Shown here piece by piece: positions 1 to 5,217 of a stretch of 7,851 nt of DNA. The notes below the pieces were generated by a model that was not told the DNA's origin, did not search any database, and saw only the letters and a program-made list of their open reading frames with translations. The DNA comes from Lysobacteraceae bacterium (GTDB lineage Bacteria > Pseudomonadota > Gammaproteobacteria > Xanthomonadales > Xanthomonadaceae). The DNA lies in NCBI GenBank assembly GCA_004173415.1, contig SEHC01000129.1, positions 1-7,851 of the forward strand, given 5' to 3'. Within the stretch, counting starts at the first letter, position 1. Every line of letters begins with the position of its first letter. A program made the translations under genes and the position numbers.

Positions 1-93
1 GGCGTGCAACGCGCCGCTGTATTCAAGCGCGGAGTGCTGCATGATCTGCGCGTGTTCGCCAAAGTGCGCAGGAACCTGGACGATGACCACTAG
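1..93 (+). CDS. C-terminal fragment of an upstream protein, possibly GNAT-type acetyltransferase
   Basis: The frame is open from base 1 and ends at a TAG at 91-93, giving 30 residues that end in LRVFAKVRRNLDDDH. The start lies outside the window. The closing pattern (an F/Y-A-x-V/L-R stretch after a basic G-V-L-x-D segment) resembles the final beta strands of GNAT N-acetyltransferases, whose C-termini often read YALLR, but 30 residues are too few for a firm family call. The stop codon overlaps the start of the TrmH-family gene by 11 nt, and that gene's Shine-Dalgarno sequence lies inside this frame. The two genes were therefore probably co-transcribed and translationally coupled. That it is a gene end is fairly secure; the function is a guess. 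Confidence 0.5.
   Translation, partial: GVQRAAVFKRGVLHDLRVFAKVRRNLDDDH
70..73 (+). promoter_or_regulatory. Ribosome binding site of the TrmH-family gene
   Basis: AGGA lies nine bases before the ATG at 83, inside the 3' end of the preceding frame. It supports 83 rather than the in-frame ATG at 41 as the start, and it fits translational coupling with the upstream gene. Confidence 0.45.
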
Positions 94-752
94 ACCGCCT
101 TCCCCCTGGGACCAGGCTTCCCTGCGCAGCGCCGACGCACGCAAGCGCGAAAATGCCGAACGGCGCCGGGAAGCGGCGCCCGCCGCCGAAGCGCGCGCGC
201 CGGCCCGGCCCGACGCCGGCAACCGCCAGGAGCTGCGCTGTTACGGACTCAATGCGGTGCAGGCGATCTTCGCCCAGCGGCCGGAATCCATCCGCAAGGT
301 CTACCTGGCCGAATCGCGCATCCCGCAACTGCAGCCCTTGCTGGCCTGGTGCGTGAAGCAGCGGGTCGGCTACCGCGTGGTCGAGGAAGCCGACCTGGGC
401 AAGCTGGCGGCGAGTTCGCACCACGAAGGCGTGGTGGCCGACGTGCTGCGCGCCGAAGCGCAGGACCTGCAGGCCTGGCTGCAATCGCTGCCCGCCGGCC
501 CGGTGCTGGCGCTGTGGCTGGACGGGGTGGGCAATCCGCACAACTTCGGCGCGATCCTGCGCTCGGCCGCGCATTTCGGCGTGGCTGCGATCCTGCAGTC
601 GCACGACTCCAGCCTGGCCTTGTCGGGCGCCGCCGCGCGCGTGGCCGAGGGCGGCGCCGAGCGCGTGCCGCTGGTGCGCATGGGCGAGCGGGTGCAGTCG
701 CTGGCGCTGTTGCGCGAGGCCGGCTTCCAGCTCGCCGCCACCGTGGTCCGGC
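83..752 (+). pseudogene. TrmH/SpoU-family RNA 2'-O-methyltransferase, truncated at the C-terminus
   Basis: SpoU-family enzymes methylate a ribose 2'-OH in tRNA or rRNA through a knotted SPOUT domain. The ATG at 83 has an AGGA sequence at 70-73, nine bases upstream. After a basic, Ala/Arg-rich N-terminal tail (about residues 1-50), a substrate-binding domain begins near LRCYGLNAVQAIF. A linker follows (SSHHEGVVADV), then the SPOUT domain with LWLDGVGNPHNFGAILRSAA, which is motif 1 (N-x-x-N-x-G-x-x-x-R). Homology stops after FQLAATVVR at about 749. SPOUT motif 2 (G-x-E-x-x-G) and motif 3 (S-L-N-V-S/A), which form the SAM pocket and knot, appear in no frame downstream. About 60 residues are missing. 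The frame stays open to 1156, but its tail is low-complexity Arg/Pro/Ala/Ser antisense-like sequence overlapping the next gene. Activity is not expected unless the junction is an assembly artefact. Confidence 0.75.
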
Positions 753-813
753 CACCCTGGCCGCGGAAGCCGAAGCGGGGCAGGCCCTCAAGCGCGACCT
801 TGGCGAGTCGGGG

Positions 814-1545
814 ATGCCGGGCCATTGCCCGGTCTGCGCCGCGCCGCGCCGCTTCCTGCCGCCGCTGGGCGGCGTCCAGGCCGACACCTCGTTCCGTGAG
901 TCGCTGCACTGCGAAACCTGCCGCTGCATCAGCCGCCATCGCGCCGCGGTGGCGGTGCTCGCCGAGGCAGTGCCCGACCTGCCGCGCGCGCGGGTCTACA
1001 TCACCGAGCAGGCCAGCCTGCTGTTCATGGCCTTGCGCAAGCGCATCGGCAAGCTGGAGGGCAGCGAGTTCGTGCGCAGCTTGCGCAGGCGTCACGCCCT
1101 TTCGGCCTGGATGCTGGCCCAGGGCTGCCGCAGCTACGTCCGCTTCCAGGACGTGACCGCGCTGAGCTTCCGCGCCGGCAGCAAGGACGCGGTGGTGTCC
1201 TTCGACGTGCTGGAGCACGTGCCCGACTATCGGAAGGCGCTGCGCGAGTTCGCCCGCGTGCTCAAGCCCGGCGGCGTGCTGGTGATGACCGTGCCGTTCT
1301 ATGCGGCCTCGGCCAGCAGCGAGACCATTGCCTACGTGGATCGCGAGGGCAAGCTGCAGACCCTGGGACCACCGGAATACCACGGCGACCCGGTCAGCCA
1401 GGGCGTGCTCTGTTTCCATCACCTGGGCTGGGACCTGCTGGCCGAAATGCGCGCGGCCGGCTTCGCCGAAGCCGAGGCATTGCGGGTAAGCGATGCCGGG
1501 CAGGGCATCCCCGAGCCGCTGTGGCTGTTCCGCGCCCGCCGCTAG
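814..1545 (+). CDS. Class I SAM-dependent methyltransferase with N-terminal Cys-rich (zinc-ribbon-like) segment
   Basis: This 243-residue protein belongs to the methyltransferase type 11-like group; its substrate is unknown. Residues 5-36 hold two Cys pairs (CPVC at 5-8, CETC at 33-36) of the kind that bind zinc. The usual glycine-rich SAM motif I is absent. In its place is VYITEQASLLF (61-71), then GSEF (83-86). The rest is typical: DVTALSF (113-119), DAVVSFDVLEHVPDYRKALR (125-144) with motif II and post-II, LKPGGVLVMTVPF (150-162), and a C-terminal PPEYHGDPVSQGVLCFHHLGW (186-206). The start is uncertain: the ATG at 814 has only a weak upstream GAG. In the same frame, residues encoded from 751 (ATLAAEAEAGQALKRDLGES) look coding, so a longer native N-terminus may have been lost at the junction near 750. 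The stop at 1543-1545 lies 7 nt from the convergent peptidase gene. Confidence 0.8.
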   Translation: MPGHCPVCAAPRRFLPPLGGVQADTSFRESLHCETCRCISRHRAAVAVLAEAVPDLPRARVYITEQASLLFMALRKRIGKLEGSEFVRSLRRRHALSAWMLAQGCRSYVRFQDVTALSFRAGSKDAVVSFDVLEHVPDYRKALREFARVLKPGGVLVMTVPFYAASASSETIAYVDREGKLQTLGPPEYHGDPVSQGVLCFHHLGWDLLAEMRAAGFAEAEALRVSDAGQGIPEPLWLFRARR

Positions 1546-1552
1546 CCCGGGT

Positions 1553-2733
1553 TCACGGAGCCGCTTCGACCGGCTTCGGCGCGCTGCCGAAATCCCCGTC
1601 AGCTTCGGCGGCCAGGTAGGCGAACACCGCGTACGCCGCCACGTTCTGGGCCAGCGCCTGCGGGTCGATCTTGTCCAGGGTGTCGTCGGCGTTGTGGTGC
1701 AGGTCGAAATAGTCGCTGCCATCCTGCGCCAGCCAGGCCCAGGTCGCGCCCCTGGCCGAGATCGGCCCGATATCCGGCCCGGGGCTGCCCTTGTCGGCGA
1801 CGTACTCGATGCCCAGCGGCTTCAAGGCCTCGGCGATCCGTTGCGTCGCCGCCCTCGCATGCGCCGGCGCGCCGGTGTTGAACGCATAGATGCGGCCGGC
1901 GCCGAAATCGCTTTCCGCGCTGAGCTGGTGGCGGGCGACCTGCGACGCATGCTGCGCCGCATACGCCTTGCCGCCATGCAGGCCCTGCTCCTCGTTGGCG
2001 AAGGCGACCACGCGGATCGTGCGCCTGGGCGCCCGTGGCAGCTGGCCGATCAGGTGCCCGGCGGCCATGGTGATGGCGATGCCGGCGCCGTCGTCGATCG
2101 CGCCTCGTAGCGGGTGATGCCGGTATGCGCCACTCGATGCCTGTCGGTGCCGGCCGAGCGCATCAGGAAGCCCGCGGCGCCCTTGCGGATCGCCGCCGAC
2201 GGTCCCTTGCTGCGGATCGCCCCGCCGTTGCGGTAGTCGCTGCCGTCGCGCGCCGGTTGCATCTGGTAGTCGACGAAGGCGATCTTGCCGGCCAGCGATC
2301 CGTCGGCGGCCGACTCCAGTGCGGCCAGGTCGGCGAAGCGCACCACTTCGGCCTCCACTTCGCCGCCCGGGCTGCCGCCCAGCGCGGTGATCGCAAGCGG
2401 TTGCGCATGGCGCCCGACCACGGCCGCGCGTTCGGCGCGGCGCTCCCATTTCGGGAACACCACCGGTTCGGTCCAGACCTTGTCGAAGCCGAGCGCCTTG
2501 AACCTTGCCTGGGCCCAGGCCACCGCGCGCGCATCGGCTTCGCTGCCGGCAAGGCGCGGGCCGATTTCGGTGGTCAGCGATTCGACCGTGTCCCAGGCCG
2601 TCGCGTCGGCCAGGGCCCGTTCGCGGAGTTGCGAGGCGGTGGCCAGGGCAGCGTCGGGGATGCGTGTTTCGCGCTGCGCGGCCAGTGCGCCGGGAGCAAG
2701 GATCAGGGCAAACAGCAAGGACGCTAGGCGCAT
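1553..2733 (-). pseudogene. Exported M28-family zinc metallopeptidase with PA domain, disrupted by internal deletion and frameshift
   Basis: M28 enzymes are co-catalytic di-zinc amino- or carboxypeptidases. The N-terminal part (2733 down to 2104, 210 residues) starts with a signal peptide (MRLASLLFALILAPGALAA). It carries the M28 lead-in ESLTTEIGPRLAGS (51-64) and a PA-like insert ending RKGAAGFLMRSAG...TGITRYE. At about 2104 the homology jumps to another frame, which continues GAIDDGAGIAITMAAG, then FANEEQGLHGG (catalytic Glu pair), ESDFGAG, and LHHNADDTLDKIDP (last His ligand), and stops at 1553-1555. Between TRYE and GAIDDG, family members have some 70-80 residues, including the H-x-D-S-W stretch with the first zinc His. 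These are absent from every frame. The gene therefore appears to have lost about 220 bp, out of frame. An intact product would be about 470 residues, normally periplasmic or secreted. It lies downstream of the mscL terminator. Confidence 0.8.
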
Positions 2734-2745
2734 GGCGGTTCCGGC

Positions 2746-2779
2746 AAAAAAAACAGCCGCGAGCTTAACAGCCCGCGGC
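2746..2779 (-). terminator. Rho-independent terminator downstream of mscL
   Basis: On the minus strand, GCCGCGGGCT-GTTA-AGCTCGCGGC forms a ten-pair stem (2756-2765 with 2770-2779, one G-T wobble that would be an A-C mismatch on the plus strand) closed by a four-base loop. A TG dinucleotide and eight consecutive T residues (2753-2746) follow. The orientation, the wobble and the T-run all point to termination of leftward transcription coming from mscL. The T-run ends 12 nt before the peptidase start codon, leaving no room for a separate promoter between the two. Confidence 0.85.
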
Positions 2780-2803
2780 CTGGTGCCTTTGTGCCGGTGG
2801 TCA

Positions 2804-2820
2804 TGCCGGCCGCGCCGGCA
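2804..2820. other. GC-rich hairpin just past the mscL stop
   Basis: TGCCGGC-CGC-GCCGGCA is a perfect seven-pair stem with a three-base loop, starting 7 nt beyond the mscL stop codon. It has no T-run, so it is not an intrinsic terminator by itself. It could stabilise the mscL mRNA 3' end or be incidental in GC-rich DNA. Confidence 0.4.
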
Positions 2821-2827
2821 CGCGCGC

Positions 2828-3232
2828 TCAGCGTTTCAGGCTGTCGCGGATCTCGCGCAGCAGCAGCACTTCTTCGGCGGTCGCCGGGGCCGCTTCCTCG
2901 GCCGGCTTGCGCATGCGGTTGTACGCCTTGAGGATCATGAAGATGACGAAGGCGATCAACACGAAATCGATCAAGGTCTGCAGGAACAGGCCGTACTTGA
3001 TCGCCACCTCGCCGACGCTGGCGCCGGCGGCGTCGACCGTGCCGGGGGACAGCACGTACTTCCAGTCGCTGACGCTGACCCCGCCGGTCAGGTAGCCGAT
3101 CAGCGGCATGACGATGCCGTCGACCAGGGCGGTGACGATCTTGCCGAAGGCCGCGCCGATGACCACGGCGGTGGCCAGGTCGACCACGTTGCCGCGCGAA
3201 ATGAATTCCTTGAACTCGCTGACCATACCCAT
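2828..3232 (-). CDS. mscL: Large-conductance mechanosensitive channel MscL
   Basis: MscL forms a homopentameric inner-membrane pore that opens under high membrane tension, releasing solutes during hypo-osmotic shock. The 134-residue length is normal for the family. The amphipathic N-terminal helix reads VSEFKEFISRGNVVDLA (4-20). TM1 follows with the pore-lining AVVIGAAFGKIV (22-33), then VDGIVMPLIGYLTGG (37-51), a periplasmic loop (about 52-75), TM2 (KYGLFLQTLIDFVLIAFVIFMIL, 79-101), and the C-terminal bundle helix (EEVLLLREIRDSLKR). ATG 3232 is preferred over the in-frame ATG at 3226 because GGGAG sits six bases before it. The gene lies 56 nt downstream of the FAH-family gene but probably has its own promoter. 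A strong terminator follows it. It looks intact. Confidence 0.97.
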   Translation of the reverse strand: MGMVSEFKEFISRGNVVDLATAVVIGAAFGKIVTALVDGIVMPLIGYLTGGVSVSDWKYVLSPGTVDAAGASVGEVAIKYGLFLQTLIDFVLIAFVIFMILKAYNRMRKPAEEAAPATAEEVLLLREIRDSLKR

Positions 3233-3238
3233 GCAGGA

Positions 3239-3243
3239 CTCCC
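3239..3243 (-). promoter_or_regulatory. Ribosome binding site of mscL
   Basis: GGGAG on the minus strand lies six bases before the ATG at 3232. This decides in favour of that start over the second ATG at 3226. Confidence 0.55.
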
Positions 3244-3273
3244 GTCGACGGCGGCTGACCGCCGCCGCCGCTG

Positions 3274-3302
3274 ACTATAACTCCAGGATCAGGCCGGGGT
3301 GA
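3274..3302 (-). promoter_or_regulatory. Possible mscL promoter
   Basis: TATAGT (3279-3274, minus strand) matches a sigma-70 -10 element at four of six positions and sits in the gap between the FAH-family stop and mscL. With a 17-bp spacer the -35 position would read TCACCC, a poor match lying inside the end of the FAH-family gene. A 5'-UTR hairpin (CGGCGGC/GCCGCCG, 3249-3267) lies between it and the start. Inferred from sequence pattern only. Confidence 0.25.
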
Positions 3303-3999
3303 TGCGCCCTCGCAGTTCGGCCACGCCTTCCAGCCTGGCGCTGAAGGCATCGCCCGGCAGCAGGGGGCCGACCCCGGCCGGGGTGCCCATGAACACCAGG
3401 TCGCCGGCCTTCAGCGCGAACAGTTTCGACAGTTCGTGGAGGATGTCCGCTACGTCCCAGATCAGGTCGTGCAGCGAACCCTGCTGGCGAAGGCTGCCGT
3501 TGACCTGCAGGCTCAGCGAACGCCCTTCCAGTCCATCGACCTGCGCGGCGGGCACCAGCTCGCTGACCGGCGCCGACTGATCGAAGCCCTTGCCCGTGTC
3601 CCAAGGCAGGCCCTTGGCCTTGGCCGCGCCCTGCAGGTCGCGACGGGTCAGGTCCAGGCCCACGCCATAGGCGAAGACCAGGTCCATCGCCTCGTCCGGC
3701 GCAAGCTCGCCGGCGGGCGCATCGCGGCCCAGGGCGACGACCAGCTCGACTTCGTGGTGCAGGTCGCGGGTACCGGGCGGATAGGCCACGTCGGCATCGC
3801 CGGTGACCACCGCGTCGGCGGGCTTGAGGAAGAACACCGGCTGGCCGCGCTCGGCCTTGGACGCAGGAACGGCCGCGCCCATTTCCCGCGCGTGGTCGGC
3901 GAAATTGCGGCCCACGCAGTAGATGCGCCGGACCGGGAAGGTGCCGCCGCCGCGAACGGGAACGCGCGCCTGCGCAGGTGTGGGGATCAGGTCGGCCAT
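3289..3999 (-). CDS. Fumarylacetoacetate hydrolase (FAH) family protein
   Basis: Members of this family are metal-dependent hydrolases, decarboxylases or isomerases acting on 2-oxo or 1,3-diketo acids, for example FAHD1-type oxaloacetate decarboxylase/acylpyruvase. The 236-residue length fits the short, single-domain cytosolic forms. The fold starts at IYCVGRNFADHAREMG (26-41); His36 and Glu39 match the H-x-x-E dyad of FAHD1. Then FFLKP (56-60), the metal ligands Glu83 and Glu85 in DLHHEVELVVAL (79-90) and Asp116 in GLDLTRRD (114-121), TGKGFDQSAP (135-144) with a conserved active-site Lys, and FMGTPAGVGPLLPGD (203-217). All key residues are present. The start at 3999 has no strong Shine-Dalgarno sequence. 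The exact substrate cannot be read from sequence, and the neighbours do not form an aromatic-degradation cluster. Confidence 0.9.
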   Translation of the reverse strand: MADLIPTPAQARVPVRGGGTFPVRRIYCVGRNFADHAREMGAAVPASKAERGQPVFFLKPADAVVTGDADVAYPPGTRDLHHEVELVVALGRDAPAGELAPDEAMDLVFAYGVGLDLTRRDLQGAAKAKGLPWDTGKGFDQSAPVSELVPAAQVDGLEGRSLSLQVNGSLRQQGSLHDLIWDVADILHELSKLFALKAGDLVFMGTPAGVGPLLPGDAFSARLEGVAELRGRITPA

Positions 4000-4065
4000 G
4001 CGGTTCGCGCCATGCAGTGAAGAGGCGACAGTTTAAGCGCAAGCCCCGCGCCGGCGAGGCTGCAA

Positions 4066-4081
4066 TGCTTCAGTGCTTCAG
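4066..4081. repeat. Two tandem copies of TGCTTCAG
   Basis: Two perfect, adjacent eight-base units (4066-4073 and 4074-4081) span the stop codon of the small membrane-protein gene. The second unit holds its TGA (minus strand). This is probably a replication-slippage duplication. It is too short to indicate a site of known type. Confidence 0.6.
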
Positions 4082-4362
4082 TGCGAAATCGGCAGGCCCG
4101 GCTTGCGGACCACGCGGAACTGGCCTTCGACCACGTTGGGGTCGCGCGCGGCGACCGGCTTGCCGCGCTGGCCGAGCAGCTTGAAGGCCACGCCGGCCAG
4201 GATCATCGCCGCACCGACGAATACGCTGAAGAAGATCAGCAGCGCCAGCAGGCCCAGGCCGACGATGCCGAGCGCGAGGCGCAGCAAGGGATGGCGGGGC
4301 TTGCGCGGGGCCAGCAGCGAGCGCAGGAAGGAGCTGTCGTATTGGAAGCGTTTGGCGGGCAT
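4078..4362 (-). CDS. Small hypothetical inner-membrane protein
   Basis: This is a 94-residue protein of unknown function. A basic N-terminus with FQYDSSFLRSLLAPRKPRHP (6-25) precedes a long hydrophobic region (about 27-63, LGIVGLGLLALLIFFSVFVG then AAMILAGVAF). That region could be one long or two short membrane segments. A hydrophilic tail ends PNVVEGQFRVVRKPGLPISH. I recognise no domain or catalytic motif. I chose ATG 4362; an in-frame TTG at 4380 would add six residues, and neither has a clear ribosome binding site. It lies 78 nt upstream of the FAH-family gene and diverges from the Rieske gene. Coding is supported by the positive-inside pattern and the coherent amino-acid composition compared with the other frames. 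Confidence 0.65.
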   Translation of the reverse strand: MPAKRFQYDSSFLRSLLAPRKPRHPLLRLALGIVGLGLLALLIFFSVFVGAAMILAGVAFKLLGQRGKPVAARDPNVVEGQFRVVRKPGLPISH

Positions 4363-4448
4363 GCGGGTCGATCGTGACAAAATGCGGCCAGGGCCGGTGC
4401 GGCAGTATCGGATGACCGAACCATGACAGTGTGAGAACTTCGTTAAAC

Positions 4449-4778
4449 ATGTCCCTGATCACATTCGATTCGATTGAGGATGGCGGCTTCGCCGAGGTCG
4501 AGGCGGTGATCGATGGCGACCCCGAGTCGTTGCTCGTGTATCGCAGCGGCAACCAGGTGCGCGCCTGGCTGAATGTCTGCCCGCACGCCGGCCGCCGCCT
4601 GGACTGGTCGCCGGGGAAATTCCTCAGGAGCAGGGAAGGGCACCTGGTCTGCGCCGCGCACGGCGCTTCATTCGAACTGGAGCACGGCGCCTGCGTCGCC
4701 GGTCCCTGCCGCGGCGATACCCTGCGCGCGGTCGCGGTGGAAGTGCGTGACGGCTGGGTGGTGCTGGGCGCCGCCTGA
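4449..4778 (+). CDS. Stand-alone Rieske [2Fe-2S] ferredoxin-like protein
   Basis: This 109-residue single-domain Rieske protein probably carries electrons for an oxygenase or other redox enzyme in the cytoplasm. It has no signal peptide. The cluster ligands are Cys44 and His46 (CPHAGRRLDW) and Cys68 and His71 (CAAHGASFELEHG), followed by CVAGPCRGDTLRAVAVEV, the usual Gly-Pro loop region. The spacing between the two ligand pairs (21 residues) is longer than the 15-17 common in dioxygenase Rieske domains. ATG 4449 gives the normal N-terminus (SLITFDSIEDGGFAEVEAVIDG); an in-frame GTG at 4431 would add six residues. No oxygenase or reductase gene is adjacent, so the partner is unknown. It is divergent from the membrane-protein gene and convergent with the ACT-domain gene. 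Confidence 0.9.
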   Translation: MSLITFDSIEDGGFAEVEAVIDGDPESLLVYRSGNQVRAWLNVCPHAGRRLDWSPGKFLRSREGHLVCAAHGASFELEHGACVAGPCRGDTLRAVAVEVRDGWVVLGAA

Positions 4779-4797
4779 GCGGCCGTTGCATGGCGTT

Positions 4798-4822
4798 GCC
4801 GCGAGCCGCGAGCCGCGGGCCG
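4798..4822. repeat. Seven-base tandem repeat between convergent genes
   Basis: GCCGCGA, GCCGCGA and GCCGCGG, plus a partial GCCGC, follow one another in the 44-nt gap between the Rieske and ACT-domain stop codons. The repeat is GC-rich and can fold (CCGCG with CGCGG). It may act weakly as a bidirectional 3' structure, but there is no T-run on either strand. Confidence 0.5.
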
Positions 4823-5203
4823 CTAGTCGATGAAGGACAGCCCGCTGGCGAGCAGGGCCTGCCTGGCCTTTTCCAGCGACCGGGTCTTGACCAGCACGTA
4901 GTCGGTATCGAAGGTGGACACCGCGAAGATCCCCAGGTTCGCCGCCGCCAGTGGCTGCAGCACGCGCAGCAGCACCCCGGTCAGGTGCAACGGGAACGGC
5001 CCCTGCAGCATCAGGCAGCTCCATTCGCGCTCGCACTGCACGCCTTCGGGGACCAGCGTTTCGTCGCAGGCCAGCGACAGTTCCTGGTCGCTCCATGACA
5101 CCGAGGCAAAGCCGCCGGGATGGAACCAGTGCGGCATCTCCGAGCCCGCCGGCAGGCGGCAGACCGCGAAGGATCCCGGCACCACCTTCAACGAAAGCTC
5201 CAT
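4823..5203 (-). CDS. ACT-domain-containing protein (aspartokinase/CASTOR-like ACT fold)
   Basis: This is a 126-residue cytosolic protein with no catalytic domain. The N-terminal half (LSLKVVPGSFAVCRLPAGSE, then VSWSDQELSLACDE) resembles the first small domain of the family. The C-terminal half holds an ACT domain: LMLQGPFPLHLTGVLLRVLQ (64-83) with the F-x-L-T-G-V-L loop, and GIFAVSTFDTDYVLVK (91-106). ACT pairs typically bind amino acids or similar small ligands and control a partner protein. No ligand can be assigned here. The start at 5203 has an ideal AGGAGG six bases upstream, overlapping the stop of the SLC13 permease gene, with 11 nt between the frames. Such spacing implies co-transcription and translational coupling, so a role connected to the permease is possible but is inference. 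Confidence 0.88.
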   Translation of the reverse strand: MELSLKVVPGSFAVCRLPAGSEMPHWFHPGGFASVSWSDQELSLACDETLVPEGVQCEREWSCLMLQGPFPLHLTGVLLRVLQPLAAANLGIFAVSTFDTDYVLVKTRSLEKARQALLASGLSFID

Positions 5204-5209
5204 CGCCGC

Positions 5210-5217
5210 CCTCCTCA
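5210..5217 (-). promoter_or_regulatory. Strong ribosome binding site of the ACT-domain gene, overlapping the permease stop
   Basis: On the minus strand TGAGGAGG contains both the TGA stop of the permease (5217-5215) and the AGGAGG Shine-Dalgarno sequence (5215-5210) for the ATG at 5203. Ribosomes finishing the permease are therefore placed to re-initiate. This is the best ribosome binding site in the window. Confidence 0.75.

Noticed and set aside
349..813. Methyltransferase start far upstream in frame 1
   Set aside because: The frame is open, but before about 750 its translation is the shadow of the TrmH coding frame. Only 751-813 could be genuine N-terminal sequence.
83..1545. A TrmH-methyltransferase fusion protein
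   Set aside because: The two homologous parts are in different frames (frame 2 and frame 1) with no continuous reading. The frame-2 tail past 750 is low-complexity and unlike any methyltransferase.
1493..2110. Long plus-strand open frame opposite the peptidase
   Set aside because: The product is rich in Arg/Gly/Ala with no recognisable motif, and it lies antisense to clear M28 homology. It is a by-product of high GC content.
2050..2449. Programmed ribosomal frameshift in the peptidase gene
   Set aside because: No slippery sequence or following pseudoknot is visible at 2104. A frameshift would not restore the missing zinc-ligand segment, so a deletion explains the data better.
3249..3267. 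Terminator after the FAH-family gene
   Set aside because: A seven-pair GC stem exists but has no T-run on the minus strand. It more likely belongs to the mscL leader or is incidental.
4363..4448. Divergent promoters between the membrane-protein and Rieske genes
   Set aside because: Promoters must exist near here, but no -35/-10 pair with acceptable match and spacing was found on either strand, so none is annotated.
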